From Minisyncoccota bacterium (GTDB lineage: Bacteria; Patescibacteriota; Minisyncoccia; Phycocordibacterales; Phycocordibacteraceae): 48,068 nucleotides of DNA. Numbering within the stretch: the first letter of the stretch is position 1; each line of letters begins with the position of its first letter. The stretch lies in contig JAQVIY010000002.1 in the NCBI GenBank assembly GCA_028695415.1, positions 68,883-116,950 on the forward strand. Reading direction: 5' to 3'. The notes below the pieces were generated by a model, which was given only the letters and a program-made list of their open reading frames with translations, was not told the DNA's origin and did no database searches. Position numbers and translations under genes: made by a program. This document shows positions 7,163-16,325 of this stretch, one piece after another.

Positions 7163-7834
7163 ATGGGAACACTCTCAATCGTTGCGACGCCTATAGGCAA
7201 CTTAGAGGACATCACGCTTCGTGCGTTACGGACGCTCAAAGAGTGCGACGTTGTGTATGCCGAAGATACCCGCGTCATCGCGAAATTGCTCGCACGCTAC
7301 GAGATTAAGAAGCCTCTCCGACGGCTTGATGCAGCGACGGAGACGGAGAAGGCAGAGGAGGTTGTCGCACGGCTCGAAGCAGGCGAACATGTCGCATACG
7401 CTTCAGATGCCGGTACGCCCGGCATCTCTGACCCCGGACAGCGGCTGGTAGCACGCGTGCGCGAAGCAGTACCTGAAGCGAAAGTAGAGGCAATTCCGGG
7501 AGCATCGGCACTTACTGCCGCGCTCTCAATCGCAGGACTCGCCACGGGCGAGTTCGCCTTCCTCGGCTTCTTGCCGCACAAGAAGGGGAGGCAGACCGCG
7601 CTTAGAAATATCAAGGAGAGCGGCATACCGATCGTGCTCTATGAATCGCCGCATCGCATTCTGAAGTTGCTTGAAGAGGTGGGGGCGCTCGGTATCGCTC
7701 GGGTAACTATCGCTCGCGAGCTCACCAAAGTGCACGAAGAAGTCCTTTCCGGTCCGCCGGGCGAATTGCTCGAACACTTTACGGCCAATCCGGACACGGT
7801 TCGTGGCGAATTTGTCGTCATTGTAGAGCCTTGA
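7163..7834 (+). CDS. rsmI: 16S rRNA (cytidine1402-2'-O)-methyltransferase
   Basis: GTLSIVATPIGNLEDITLRALRTLKECDVVYAEDTRV; SDAGTPGISDPG; ARELTKVHEEVLSG. Confidence 0.95.
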   Translation: MGTLSIVATPIGNLEDITLRALRTLKECDVVYAEDTRVIAKLLARYEIKKPLRRLDAATETEKAEEVVARLEAGEHVAYASDAGTPGISDPGQRLVARVREAVPEAKVEAIPGASALTAALSIAGLATGEFAFLGFLPHKKGRQTALRNIKESGIPIVLYESPHRILKLLEEVGALGIARVTIARELTKVHEEVLSGPPGELLEHFTANPDTVRGEFVVIVEP

Positions 7835-7840
7835 TATACT
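7835..7840 (+). promoter_or_regulatory. -10 box TATACT, 6 nt before ATG
   Basis: TTGATATACTGCCTACATG. Confidence 0.5.
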
Positions 7841-7846
7841 GCCTAC

Positions 7847-8068
7847 ATGTCCCGTTCAAGCACACTCGTCCTCCTCGGCATTCTCACCATCCTCACTCCT
7901 TTTTCAGGGCTTCCCATAACATTCCGTTCTCTCGTTGCCGTCATATGCGGCGCGTGGGTGCTCGGTATCGGCTTCTCGATGCGTGTTCACGAAGTGCATA
8001 AGGCACAGGCACCTCTCGAGACCCCTCCGGCACCGCCTGCACCTCCGACCGGCGTCTCTCCAATCTGA
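7847..8068 (+). CDS. Small membrane protein, 73 aa, hypothetical
   Basis: Two hydrophobic segments, Pro-rich tail; promoter directly upstream. Confidence 0.55.
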   Translation: MSRSSTLVLLGILTILTPFSGLPITFRSLVAVICGAWVLGIGFSMRVHEVHKAQAPLETPPAPPAPPTGVSPI

Positions 8069-8119
8069 TCTCTACCCAGACTTTTACAAAAACAAAATCC
8101 CGTTTCAGCGTGATTTTGG

Positions 8120-8125
8120 TATACT
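8120..8125 (+). promoter_or_regulatory. Extended -10 TTGGTATACT, 8 nt before ATG
   Basis: GATTTTGGTATACTGAGGCGCAATG. Confidence 0.6.
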
Positions 8126-8133
8126 GAGGCGCA

Positions 8134-9942
8134 ATGGAGAATCCCGAGCGCGTAACCTACTTCGCGGCGACTGATGCGCGCGGTAAGCACATCCCCTTCG
8201 GCATCAAGTCAAAGGATCGCGATCGTCATATGTATGTTATCGGGAAGACCGGCATGGGTAAGTCGACCCTGCTCGAGAATCTCGCCATTCAAGATATCAG
8301 GAACGGAGAAGGGTTCGCGTTTATCGACCCGCACGGCGGGACGGTTGAGCATCTGCTCGATTTCATCCCCGAGGAACGTATCAAGGACGTCGTCTATTTC
8401 GCGCCATTCGATATGGAGCACCCCATCGCCTTCAACGTGATGGAGGACGTGGGGTATGATAAGCGCCACCTCGTCGTCTCAGGGCTCATGGCGACCTTCA
8501 AGAAGATATGGGAGGACGCATGGAGCGCGCGTATGGAGTATATCCTCACCAACACGCTCCTCGCACTCCTCGAATATCCTGACGCGACCCTGCTCGGGGT
8601 CAACCGGATGTATACCGACAAGGTATATCGGCAGAAGGTCATCGACAATGTGAAAGACCCGGTGGTGAAAGACTTCTGGACGAAAGAGTTCGCCAACTAT
8701 GGCGACCGCTATACGCAGGAGGCGACGCCAGCTATTCAGAATAAGATAGGTCAATTCACCGGCAACCCGCTCATCAGGAACATCATCGGACAACCGAAAT
8801 CCTCATTCGATATCCGCGAGATGATGGACGGGAAGAAAATACTCATCATGAACCTCTCAAAAGGCTTGGTGGGGGAGACGAATATGCGCCTCATCGGGTC
8901 TATGCTCACAACGCGTATCTTCCTCGCGGCGATGAGTCGCGCGAACCTGCCTCCGCAAGAACTGAAGAAGCTCCCCAATTTCTATTTTTACGTCGACGAA
9001 TTTCAGAACTTCGCGAACGAGACGTTCGCCGAGATACTCTCCGAGGCGCGAAAGTATAAGCTGAATCTCGTCATCGCGCATCAGTATATAGAGCAGATGG
9101 AGGAGGAGGTGCGCGATGCGGTCTTTGGCAACGTCGGCACCACGGTCGTTTTTCGCGTTGGCCCTTTCGACGCCGAAGTGCTCGAGACCATTTTCTTACC
9201 GAAATTCACCAAGGAGGATGTCGTGAGCCTCGACAAGCGGCAAATATACCTTTCGCTCATGATAGACGGCGTCGGATCGGCGCCCTTCTCTGCGATAACC
9301 ATACCGCCCATAGAGCCGCCGCCGGTCTCGCATAAGGAGCAGGTCATCGTCGCCTCGCGCGAACAGTTTACCGCGCCGCGCGCGGGTATCGAGAAAGCTA
9401 TCGTAGACGAGCTTATGGCGAGTGCGGTGTCAGAAGCGCCGTACGATGCGCGCATGAAGAAGAGGCCTGCCCCGATACAGCGAGTGAGCGCGCCCGCACG
9501 CGAGTCGGCACCGAGAGAGGAACGGCGCGAATTTACTCCTCCAGCAACCACAATACGCCCACCGACGCCAACGCCGACACCGACACCAACAGAGAGACGT
9601 CCGACACCGCAGCAAACGCGACAAGTGACATCGGTACCGGCTGCCAAGAGCCCCGACGAGCTGAAGGCGATACTGCGGAATATGACCGCTTCAAGCGGTA
9701 TAGAAAAAGAGAAGAAGCAAAAACAGAATCAGCAGTCACTCAAAGGCGCACTCGCGGAGGTACTACAGAAGAGTAAAACCGTTTCGCCAGAGTCTCAGCG
9801 AGGCGAGCAGAAAGCAGAGGGCAGCAGGCAGCCTCAACATCCAGAACGTTCAGAGCCCCAACCGCAAACATCAGAAAAAGAAAAGAAGCCGTTTGAAGTT
9901 CCTGAAGATGCGCTTCGGAAGGTGCTGAAAGGCGATTCATAG
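8134..9942 (+). CDS. VirD4/TraG/HerA-like type IV coupling ATPase with long Pro/Thr/Gln-rich C-terminus
   Basis: HMYVIGKTGMGKSTLLENLA Walker A; GFAFIDPHGG; NFYFYVDEFQNFANETFAEILSEARKYKLNLVIAHQY Walker B/sensor. Confidence 0.85.
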   Translation: MENPERVTYFAATDARGKHIPFGIKSKDRDRHMYVIGKTGMGKSTLLENLAIQDIRNGEGFAFIDPHGGTVEHLLDFIPEERIKDVVYFAPFDMEHPIAFNVMEDVGYDKRHLVVSGLMATFKKIWEDAWSARMEYILTNTLLALLEYPDATLLGVNRMYTDKVYRQKVIDNVKDPVVKDFWTKEFANYGDRYTQEATPAIQNKIGQFTGNPLIRNIIGQPKSSFDIREMMDGKKILIMNLSKGLVGETNMRLIGSMLTTRIFLAAMSRANLPPQELKKLPNFYFYVDEFQNFANETFAEILSEARKYKLNLVIAHQYIEQMEEEVRDAVFGNVGTTVVFRVGPFDAEVLETIFLPKFTKEDVVSLDKRQIYLSLMIDGVGSAPFSAITIPPIEPPPVSHKEQVIVASREQFTAPRAGIEKAIVDELMASAVSEAPYDARMKKRPAPIQRVSAPARESAPREERREFTPPATTIRPPTPTPTPTPTERRPTPQQTRQVTSVPAAKSPDELKAILRNMTASSGIEKEKKQKQNQQSLKGALAEVLQKSKTVSPESQRGEQKAEGSRQPQHPERSEPQPQTSEKEKKPFEVPEDALRKVLKGDS

Positions 9943-9949
9943 ATCTCTT

Positions 9950-11119
9950 ATGCGCGCTGTTGGTATCCTCGCGCTCGCGTTTTTCTTCCCCGTATTCGCA
10001 TGCGCAGCTGACCTCGTCAATATCAATACGGCCGATGCTACAACACTCGATACCCTTCCGCATGTCGGACCGGCTCTCGCACAAAAGATTATCGATTACC
10101 GCACTCAACACGGTTCTTATGCTCGTATCGAGGATCTTCAGAATGTGAGCGGTATCGGTTCGGGGAGTAATTATGCTGATATCGCACCACTTATCACCGT
10201 TGGTAGCGCGAACACCTCGCCTCCTGCTGATACGACCGCGACGACGACTGAAAGCGCGCCGAACGTGAGCACGACGAGTCCCCCGAGCAGCGCACCGCCG
10301 GAATATCTCCCGATACCGACTCTTGAGATACTCACCAATACTACTCGTGTTGTATCGTCTAGTGCAGAGACGGCATTCACTGCCGTGGTGTATGACAGCA
10401 AGGGTAATAAGCGCGATGATGCGATCGTGACCTGGTCGTTTGGTGATGGGATGCGTAAGACCGGCGCGAGCGTATTTCACCAGTACTACGCATCAGGAGA
10501 ATATCTTGCGGTGGTTCGTGCCACCACCACCGATGGCGGCAATGTCCAAAAAGAGGTGACAGTAACCGTGCAAGACGCGAGTATCAAGATAGTCTCCATC
10601 TCTTCTCGCGGCATTACGCTCGCAAATAACGATTCGCATACGCTCGACCTCTCGTTTTGGAAACTCTCGATGGGAGGCCGCGAGTTCAAGATACCCGAAG
10701 ATACGCAGATACTCGCTGGGCATACTATCCTTTTCCCTTTGCAGGTCATTGAGCTTCCGGTGGCAGATATCGCCGCGCTTTTGTATCCGAGCGGGGAGGT
10801 GGCGGCTACCTATGGCGTGTCTGTTGTTGCGACGCACACAAACGCAGTGCAACCGGCCGTGCAACTTTCATCGAATACAGTGAGTTATGAACAAGTACAG
10901 AAGGTCGAGCCGATTATCAGCCAAGCGGAGAATGTTCCAGCACATGAAGAAGCAGTAAGTGCCCCCGCGGCGGCGACAAAGCTCGCAGCCGCGGGGGCAG
11001 CATTGCCTCTTACCGGGACAACGATTGCCACACCCGCCTCCGGCATCTTCAAGTCTCCGTGGACGCTCGGATTTCTCGGTACCGTGCTCCTGGCTGGCAG
11101 CGCCTTTATTTTTCTCTAG
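9950..11119 (+). CDS. Secreted ComEA-like HhH protein with PKD-like and lamin-tail-like domains and C-terminal TM anchor
   Basis: Signal peptide; VNINTADATTLDTLPHVGPALAQKIIDYR; VTWSFGDGMRKTGASVFHQYYASGEYLAVVRA; TLDLSFWKLSMGGREFKIPEDTQILAGHTILF; terminal hydrophobic segment. Confidence 0.75.
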   Translation: MRAVGILALAFFFPVFACAADLVNINTADATTLDTLPHVGPALAQKIIDYRTQHGSYARIEDLQNVSGIGSGSNYADIAPLITVGSANTSPPADTTATTTESAPNVSTTSPPSSAPPEYLPIPTLEILTNTTRVVSSSAETAFTAVVYDSKGNKRDDAIVTWSFGDGMRKTGASVFHQYYASGEYLAVVRATTTDGGNVQKEVTVTVQDASIKIVSISSRGITLANNDSHTLDLSFWKLSMGGREFKIPEDTQILAGHTILFPLQVIELPVADIAALLYPSGEVAATYGVSVVATHTNAVQPAVQLSSNTVSYEQVQKVEPIISQAENVPAHEEAVSAPAAATKLAAAGAALPLTGTTIATPASGIFKSPWTLGFLGTVLLAGSAFIFL

Positions 11120-11953
11120 ATGAAAACCTTTCTCATTACGGGCGGCACTTCCGGTATCGGCAGAGAGACTGTGCGGCAGCTCGCTTTGACCGGTGCGACG
11201 GTTGTATTCACTGCGCGCGATGCCGATAAAGGAGAAGCTACAAAAAAAGACATCATTGACGAGACAGGGAACAAGGCCGTCGAGTATCTTGTCTGTGACC
11301 TCGCATCATTTTCGTCGATTCGCGCATGTGCGGAGGAGTTCAAGAAGCGGTATGCGCACCTCGACGGGCTCATCAACAACGCCGGCGTTCTACCACAAGA
11401 GCGACAAGAATCGAAAGACGGCATCGAACTGAATCTTGCGGTCAATTATCTCGCGCCCTTCCTTCTCACGAATCTTCTCCTGCCGCTCCTGAAAAGGTCT
11501 GTCCCCGCGCGCATCGTGAATGTCTCGTCCTCGCTGCATACAGAAGGACAGATTGATTTCGCAGACTTGCAAAGCGAGAAGAGTTTCGATAAGTATCGGG
11601 CGTATGCGCAATCGAAGCTCGCACTTATCCTGTTCACGAAAAAATTAGCGAAGGAACTTGCGGGTACGGGCGTCACCGTGAACGCGCTTCATCCCGGCGT
11701 TATCGGGACCGAGATGACGATGCAAAATGTCCGGAAGATGAATCCGATAGCCGCTTTCTTTTTCAAGCGGACGCTTATCTCTCCGAAACAGGGAGCCGAG
11801 ACAAGCGTATATCTCGCAACAGATCCAGCGGTTGAGGGAGTAACAGGCGAGTATTTCATCGGCAAGAAAGAAGCTGAGCCTGCCCCACAGACAAGCGATG
11901 CCGCGACCGCTAACCGGCTCTGGGAGGTCGCGGCTAAAAGAGTGGGATTGTGA
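11120..11953 (+). CDS. Short-chain dehydrogenase/reductase
   Basis: ITGGTSGIGRETV; LINNAG; YAQSKLALILF. Confidence 0.92.
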   Translation: MKTFLITGGTSGIGRETVRQLALTGATVVFTARDADKGEATKKDIIDETGNKAVEYLVCDLASFSSIRACAEEFKKRYAHLDGLINNAGVLPQERQESKDGIELNLAVNYLAPFLLTNLLLPLLKRSVPARIVNVSSSLHTEGQIDFADLQSEKSFDKYRAYAQSKLALILFTKKLAKELAGTGVTVNALHPGVIGTEMTMQNVRKMNPIAAFFFKRTLISPKQGAETSVYLATDPAVEGVTGEYFIGKKEAEPAPQTSDAATANRLWEVAAKRVGL

Positions 11954-11969
11954 TTTTTCGAGTAAATGG

Positions 11970-11975
11970 TATACT
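11970..11975 (+). promoter_or_regulatory. Extended -10 ATGGTATACT followed by a leadered, SD-bearing 5' region
   Basis: AAATGGTATACTGAAAATCGTTATTTCAAGAGGAGAAAGACATG; SD GAGGAG at 11993-11998. Confidence 0.6.
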
Positions 11976-12004
11976 GAAAATCGTTATTTCAAGAGGAGAA
12001 AGAC

Positions 12005-12220
12005 ATGATCTTTGCCGTCCCCGGTGCCGATATCGAGTGGGTTGACGTAGTTTCTCATGCCAACGGAAGTCAGGTATTTGTTGCCATGCACTTGTCCAAT
12101 GCTAACGTCCAAGTCGTGTGCGAAGCGCTTCGCCAGGCACAGCTTAGCGATGACAATTTCCGCAATGAGTACGCACGCGAGAACAACGTCAGAAACGAGG
12201 CGCTCGATACCGCTGAATAA
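12005..12220 (+). CDS. Hypothetical protein, 71 aa
   Basis: Clear SD, promoter and terminator flanking a short ORF. Confidence 0.65.
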   Translation: MIFAVPGADIEWVDVVSHANGSQVFVAMHLSNANVQVVCEALRQAQLSDDNFRNEYARENNVRNEALDTAE

Positions 12221-12239
12221 TTCCGCTTCCGCAGTACCA

Positions 12240-12263
12240 AAAGGCCAGCAACCGCTGGCCTTT
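12240..12263 (+). terminator. Rho-independent terminator
   Basis: AAAGGCCAGC-AACC-GCTGGCCTTTCTCTTT. Confidence 0.8.
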
Positions 12264-12318
12264 CTCTTTGGTTATATATAGTAATTACTGGTGATTTTGA
12301 TACAGTGAGACCCACAGC

Positions 12319-12825
12319 ATGAAAATCTCTTCTCCGGGGTTCGTGAGCTTCGCCATTATCGATCCTGCCAAAAAGATGGGGGAAGAAGGGCAGTATACGA
12401 AATATACCGTGTCTGAAACGGATGATATCGACACGCATATCGGGGAGGCTCGCAGGAATAATTTCGAGATCAGGTACCACTATGTGGATATACGAAATAA
12501 TGAAGGAGGAACCGTCCCGATGAAATTAATCCGCACCGAGATACCTCCCCGATATGTGCAGCCTTTCCATATCCATAAAAATTGCTACGAACTCACCGTT
12601 GTCGAGCAGGGTGAAGTTTCTTATCTAGAGGATGATCTCCTAGAGAGAGAAGACATTGAGAGGATACAAAAGATTTCTAGAATCCTCAGAGAAGGCGATA
12701 TGGTATTCGATAATGAGGGCAAGCGTCACACGGTCGCCAATATCTCTGATGCGTATGTACGAGTGCTGACAGTCCAAACACCGAAGCCCTACACGCAGGA
12801 TTTCATTCCCGACTGGCAGCAATAA
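12319..12825 (+). CDS. Cupin-fold protein
   Basis: YVQPFHIHKNCYELTVVEQGEVSYLED...GDMVFDNEGKRHTVANISD. Confidence 0.65.
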   Translation: MKISSPGFVSFAIIDPAKKMGEEGQYTKYTVSETDDIDTHIGEARRNNFEIRYHYVDIRNNEGGTVPMKLIRTEIPPRYVQPFHIHKNCYELTVVEQGEVSYLEDDLLEREDIERIQKISRILREGDMVFDNEGKRHTVANISDAYVRVLTVQTPKPYTQDFIPDWQQ

Positions 12826-12826
12826 T

Positions 12827-14050
12827 ATGAAGCGCATCCTCTTCTTCTCGCTCACCTATCACCCGTTCATCGGCGGGGCGGAGGTCGCTATCAAGGAGAC
12901 GACCGACCGGATAGATCCGAAAGAATATGCGTTCGATATGATTACGCTCCGTTTCGACTCGAATCTCCCGAATTTCGAGCGGGTCGGGAATATCGATATC
13001 TTTCGCATCGGTTTCGCGCGCCCCGGTGCAAACACACCCGACTTCAAGAAGTTTCCGCTGGTGCTCAATAAATACCTGTACCCCTTCTGGGCGCTCGCAA
13101 AAGCGATCGTATTGCATCGGCGCAAGCCCTATGACGCAGTTTGTTCAGTGATGACGAGCTATTCTTCGTTTGCAGCGCTCTTCTTCAAATATGTTTTCCC
13201 CACGGTGCCGTATATCGTGCGCTCGGACGATGGCGACCCGATTGATTACTTGAAGCGCCGCGTCGGGCTCCTCTACCCATTTTTTGAACGCGTATTCACT
13301 AAAGCTAATTACGCAATTGCCGCTTCGACTTACCTGGAGCGCTTCGTGCGAAGTATGGGATATCAGGGGCCGCTTGCGATAGTGCCAAACGGCGTCAACG
13401 CCGCTCATTTCTCGCAGGAATATTTGCCCGCAGAACTCGAGTCGCTCAAGCATAATCTCGGAAAGAAAGAGGACGACGTCTACCTCATCACAACCTCGCG
13501 GCTTGTGAAGAAGAATGCTTGCGATGATGTTATTCGCGCACTTCCGCTCCTGCCGCCACATGTCTCATTCCTCATTTTCGGCACCGGTCCCGATGAGGTG
13601 ATGCTTCGCGCACTCGCGAAAGAGCTCGGTGTTGGGGATCGAGCCCGTTTTATGGGTCAGATAGGACATGAAGATATGCCGAAATACCTCAAGGCGTCTG
13701 ATATTTACATCCGCCCTTCTCTGTCTGAGGGGTTCGGCATCGTGTTCATCGAAGCGATGGCGGCAGGGCTCCCAGTCATCGCGACGCAGGAAGGCGGTAT
13801 CGCGGACTTCTTGTTCGATGCGAAGCGGAATCCTGACAAGCCGACGACTGGCTGGGCGGTAGACAAGAACGCGCCCGAACAAATTGCCGAGGCGGTGAAA
13901 GACATCATCGCGCATCCCGAAGAAGTTGCGCGCGTGAGGGCAATCGCGAAGGAGATGGCATTTGAGAAGTACGATTGGGATCTTATTGCACGACAGATGC
14001 GCGAGGCTTTCGATCGTGTATTCGAAAAATCGGCTAAGATACCGGTATGA
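12827..14050 (+). CDS. Glycosyltransferase family 4
   Basis: YHPFIGGAEVAI; IVPNGVNAAHF; LFIGTGPDE-like; YIRPSLSEGFGIVFIEAMAAGLPVIATQEGGI. Confidence 0.92.
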   Translation: MKRILFFSLTYHPFIGGAEVAIKETTDRIDPKEYAFDMITLRFDSNLPNFERVGNIDIFRIGFARPGANTPDFKKFPLVLNKYLYPFWALAKAIVLHRRKPYDAVCSVMTSYSSFAALFFKYVFPTVPYIVRSDDGDPIDYLKRRVGLLYPFFERVFTKANYAIAASTYLERFVRSMGYQGPLAIVPNGVNAAHFSQEYLPAELESLKHNLGKKEDDVYLITTSRLVKKNACDDVIRALPLLPPHVSFLIFGTGPDEVMLRALAKELGVGDRARFMGQIGHEDMPKYLKASDIYIRPSLSEGFGIVFIEAMAAGLPVIATQEGGIADFLFDAKRNPDKPTTGWAVDKNAPEQIAEAVKDIIAHPEEVARVRAIAKEMAFEKYDWDLIARQMREAFDRVFEKSAKIPV

Positions 14051-15144
14051 AGCTCGTTATCGCAACGCCTCTGTATCCGCCCGAGATAGGCGGCCCGGCG
14101 ACTTACTCGCAGCTTCTTTCTGAAGAATTGCCGTCAAGAAACATCACGGTCGAGCTCGTAAAATTCGGGGAGGTGCGGCAGTTGCCGAAAGTTCTTCGGC
14201 ACCTCGCGTATTTCTGGAAGGTATTCAAGGTTGCGCGGCGAAGCGATGTCGTTTTCGCACTTGACCCGGTCTCGACGGGGTTGCCGGCGCTCCTCGCGGC
14301 ACGGTGCGCACGAAAACCGTTCATCGTGAAGATTGTCGGCGATTATGCGTGGGAACAGGGGCAACAGCGATTCGGTATCACGAAAACGCTTGATGACTTC
14401 ATCCTGACGAAGCAGGTTCCGTTCATCGTGCATCTACTTCGCAAGATTCAGAGTTTCGTAGCGCGGAATGCCGCGCGCATCATCGTCCCGAGCGAATACC
14501 TGAAGGGCATCGTATCGTCGTGGGACATGCCGCATAGGGATATCGACGTCATATATAACGCCGTACACTATGAGAACGCCGGTACCGTACCGAAATCCGT
14601 GGCACGCCTACCGCGACCGCTTGTCGTCTCGGCGGGACGACTCGTGCCGTGGAAGGGAATGGAAGGCGTTATTGAGGCGGTCGCGCTTCTACGCGAGCGA
14701 GGAATGGAAGCATCGCTTGCGATCGTGGGTGACGGGCCAGACCGTATCGCACTCGTCGCACGCGCGGAAAACAAGCTGGGAGCAGACTATGTATTCACGG
14801 GCGAGCTCTCGCACGCCGATACGCTTGCAACAGTTGGGTCTGCGGATGTATTCGTACTCAACTCGACATACGAAGGTCTCTCCCATCTCCTTATCGAAGC
14901 CGTGATGCTCGGGACGCCAATCGTAGCGACGCGTGTCGGCGGAAATCCGGAAGTTGTCACGCACAAAAAACAGGGTCTTCTGGTAGAAAGCAGCAACACG
15001 CCTGAACTTTCTGAAGCGTTGTACCATATGCTTACCGATGCAAAACTCCGTTCGCACGTGAATGCACGCGCGCGCGAGTCCGCGAAGCGTTTCTCGGTCG
15101 AAACGATGCTCGATGCGGTTGTTTCAGTAATACGGAACGTATGA
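14047..15144 (+). CDS. Glycosyltransferase family 4
   Basis: PLYPPEIGGPATYSQLL; VSAGRLVPWKGMEGVIEA; YEGLSHLLIEAVMLGTPIVATRVGG. Confidence 0.92.
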   Translation: MKLVIATPLYPPEIGGPATYSQLLSEELPSRNITVELVKFGEVRQLPKVLRHLAYFWKVFKVARRSDVVFALDPVSTGLPALLAARCARKPFIVKIVGDYAWEQGQQRFGITKTLDDFILTKQVPFIVHLLRKIQSFVARNAARIIVPSEYLKGIVSSWDMPHRDIDVIYNAVHYENAGTVPKSVARLPRPLVVSAGRLVPWKGMEGVIEAVALLRERGMEASLAIVGDGPDRIALVARAENKLGADYVFTGELSHADTLATVGSADVFVLNSTYEGLSHLLIEAVMLGTPIVATRVGGNPEVVTHKKQGLLVESSNTPELSEALYHMLTDAKLRSHVNARARESAKRFSVETMLDAVVSVIRNV

Positions 15145-16274
15145 AAGCCCTTTTTGTCTCTAATGATCCGACGATATTCGACCCGGCGAGCGCTGCGCGT
15201 GAGCGTATGCGCGCGTATGCGCGCGCGATAGGCGAGCTTCATATCGTCTCTGCGGCAGATTCTCTCGCGCGAGAGGAACAGGATGGCACGCTCTTTGTAT
15301 ACCCCGTGCGCGCTTGTAAGCTCTTTCGCATTCGTGCGCTCGCGCGAAGAGCGCATGCCCTTATCCTCGAACACGGCATCGAGATTGTGTCGGCGCAGGA
15401 TCCCTTTGAACAAGGACTCGCGGCGCTTCGCGCCGTCGCCCTCACGAGCGCGAAGCTGCATATCCAGGTGCACACCGACTTTCTCTCTCCATGGTTCGTT
15501 CGGAGCGGCAATTGGCGCTCGCCCTCCGTGCGTATGCCGCTCCTCAATCGTTGGCGCATCCGCGTTGCCGATCGCGTACTCCCTAAGGCCGTGGGCATCC
15601 GTGTCGTCTCGGAACGGGTAAAAGCATCGCTTATGGCGCATTACGGCTCCTGCATACCCGAGCCGTCGGTTATCCCGGTTGCGGTTGATCCTGCTGTGCC
15701 AGAGCCGGTGCGCTTGCCAGAGCACCCCGGGTTCACCTTCTCGCTCATCACCGTGGGGCGCCTCGAGCCCGAGAAGCGTATTGAGGACATCCTCGCCGCC
15801 TTGAAGCTCGTGGTGCCGCACTACCCGATGGCGGGTCTTTTCATCGTCGGAGATGGGAGGGAACGCAGGCGCCTCGAGCGGATGGTTCGTTCTCTCGGGC
15901 TCCGCAACAATGTCATGTTTACAGGCGAGCGCTCGGATGCTCGCTCGCTTATGGCGAGTGCTCAGGCCTTTATCCAGGCAAGCGCCTATGAGGGGTACAG
16001 CCGCACTCTTATCGAAGCAGCCTTAGCAAAAGTGCCTATCATCACGACCGATGTCGGTATTGTCGGCGAAGTGTTCAAGGGATATGAGGATGTGCTCTCG
16101 GTGCCAGTCGCTGACCCGACCGCGCTCTCTTTGAGCATCGTTGGGTTCATCGAGGATACGCGGGTCCGGCTCGAGCTCCCTGCACACGCCCTGACCGCGG
16201 TACAAGACCATCTCGCCGCACAGGGCGATATTCCCACGCGCATTAGGGAGGACCTTGTTCGCGCGAGCGCGTAA
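15141..16274 (+). CDS. Glycosyltransferase family 4
   Basis: ITVGRLEPEKRIEDILAAL; IVGDGRERRRLERM; YEGYSRTLIEAALAKVPIITTDVG. Confidence 0.9.
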   Translation: MKALFVSNDPTIFDPASAARERMRAYARAIGELHIVSAADSLAREEQDGTLFVYPVRACKLFRIRALARRAHALILEHGIEIVSAQDPFEQGLAALRAVALTSAKLHIQVHTDFLSPWFVRSGNWRSPSVRMPLLNRWRIRVADRVLPKAVGIRVVSERVKASLMAHYGSCIPEPSVIPVAVDPAVPEPVRLPEHPGFTFSLITVGRLEPEKRIEDILAALKLVVPHYPMAGLFIVGDGRERRRLERMVRSLGLRNNVMFTGERSDARSLMASAQAFIQASAYEGYSRTLIEAALAKVPIITTDVGIVGEVFKGYEDVLSVPVADPTALSLSIVGFIEDTRVRLELPAHALTAVQDHLAAQGDIPTRIREDLVRASA

Positions 16275-16325
16275 CTTCCTGAATGAGAGAGGAGTTTTAG
16301 CCCATATAGTGGTACATTCAAGGAA

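Noticed and set aside
6445-7308. 287-aa plus-strand ORF
   Set aside because: Antisense to the minus-strand gene with SD and promoter, and overlaps rsmI out of frame.
9740-10480. 246-aa minus-strand ORF
   Set aside because: Antisense to the VirD4-like/ComEA-like genes; low-quality composition.
15196-15240. GCGCGTATGCGCGCGTATGCGCGCGCG alternating purine/pyrimidine tract (possible Z-DNA)
   Set aside because: Explained by coding sequence (RERMRAYARAIGEL) in a GT4 gene; no independent evidence.
14787-15821. 344-aa minus-strand ORF
   Set aside because: Antisense to two clear GT4 genes; Arg/His-rich composition typical of a GC-rich shadow frame with no family motif.
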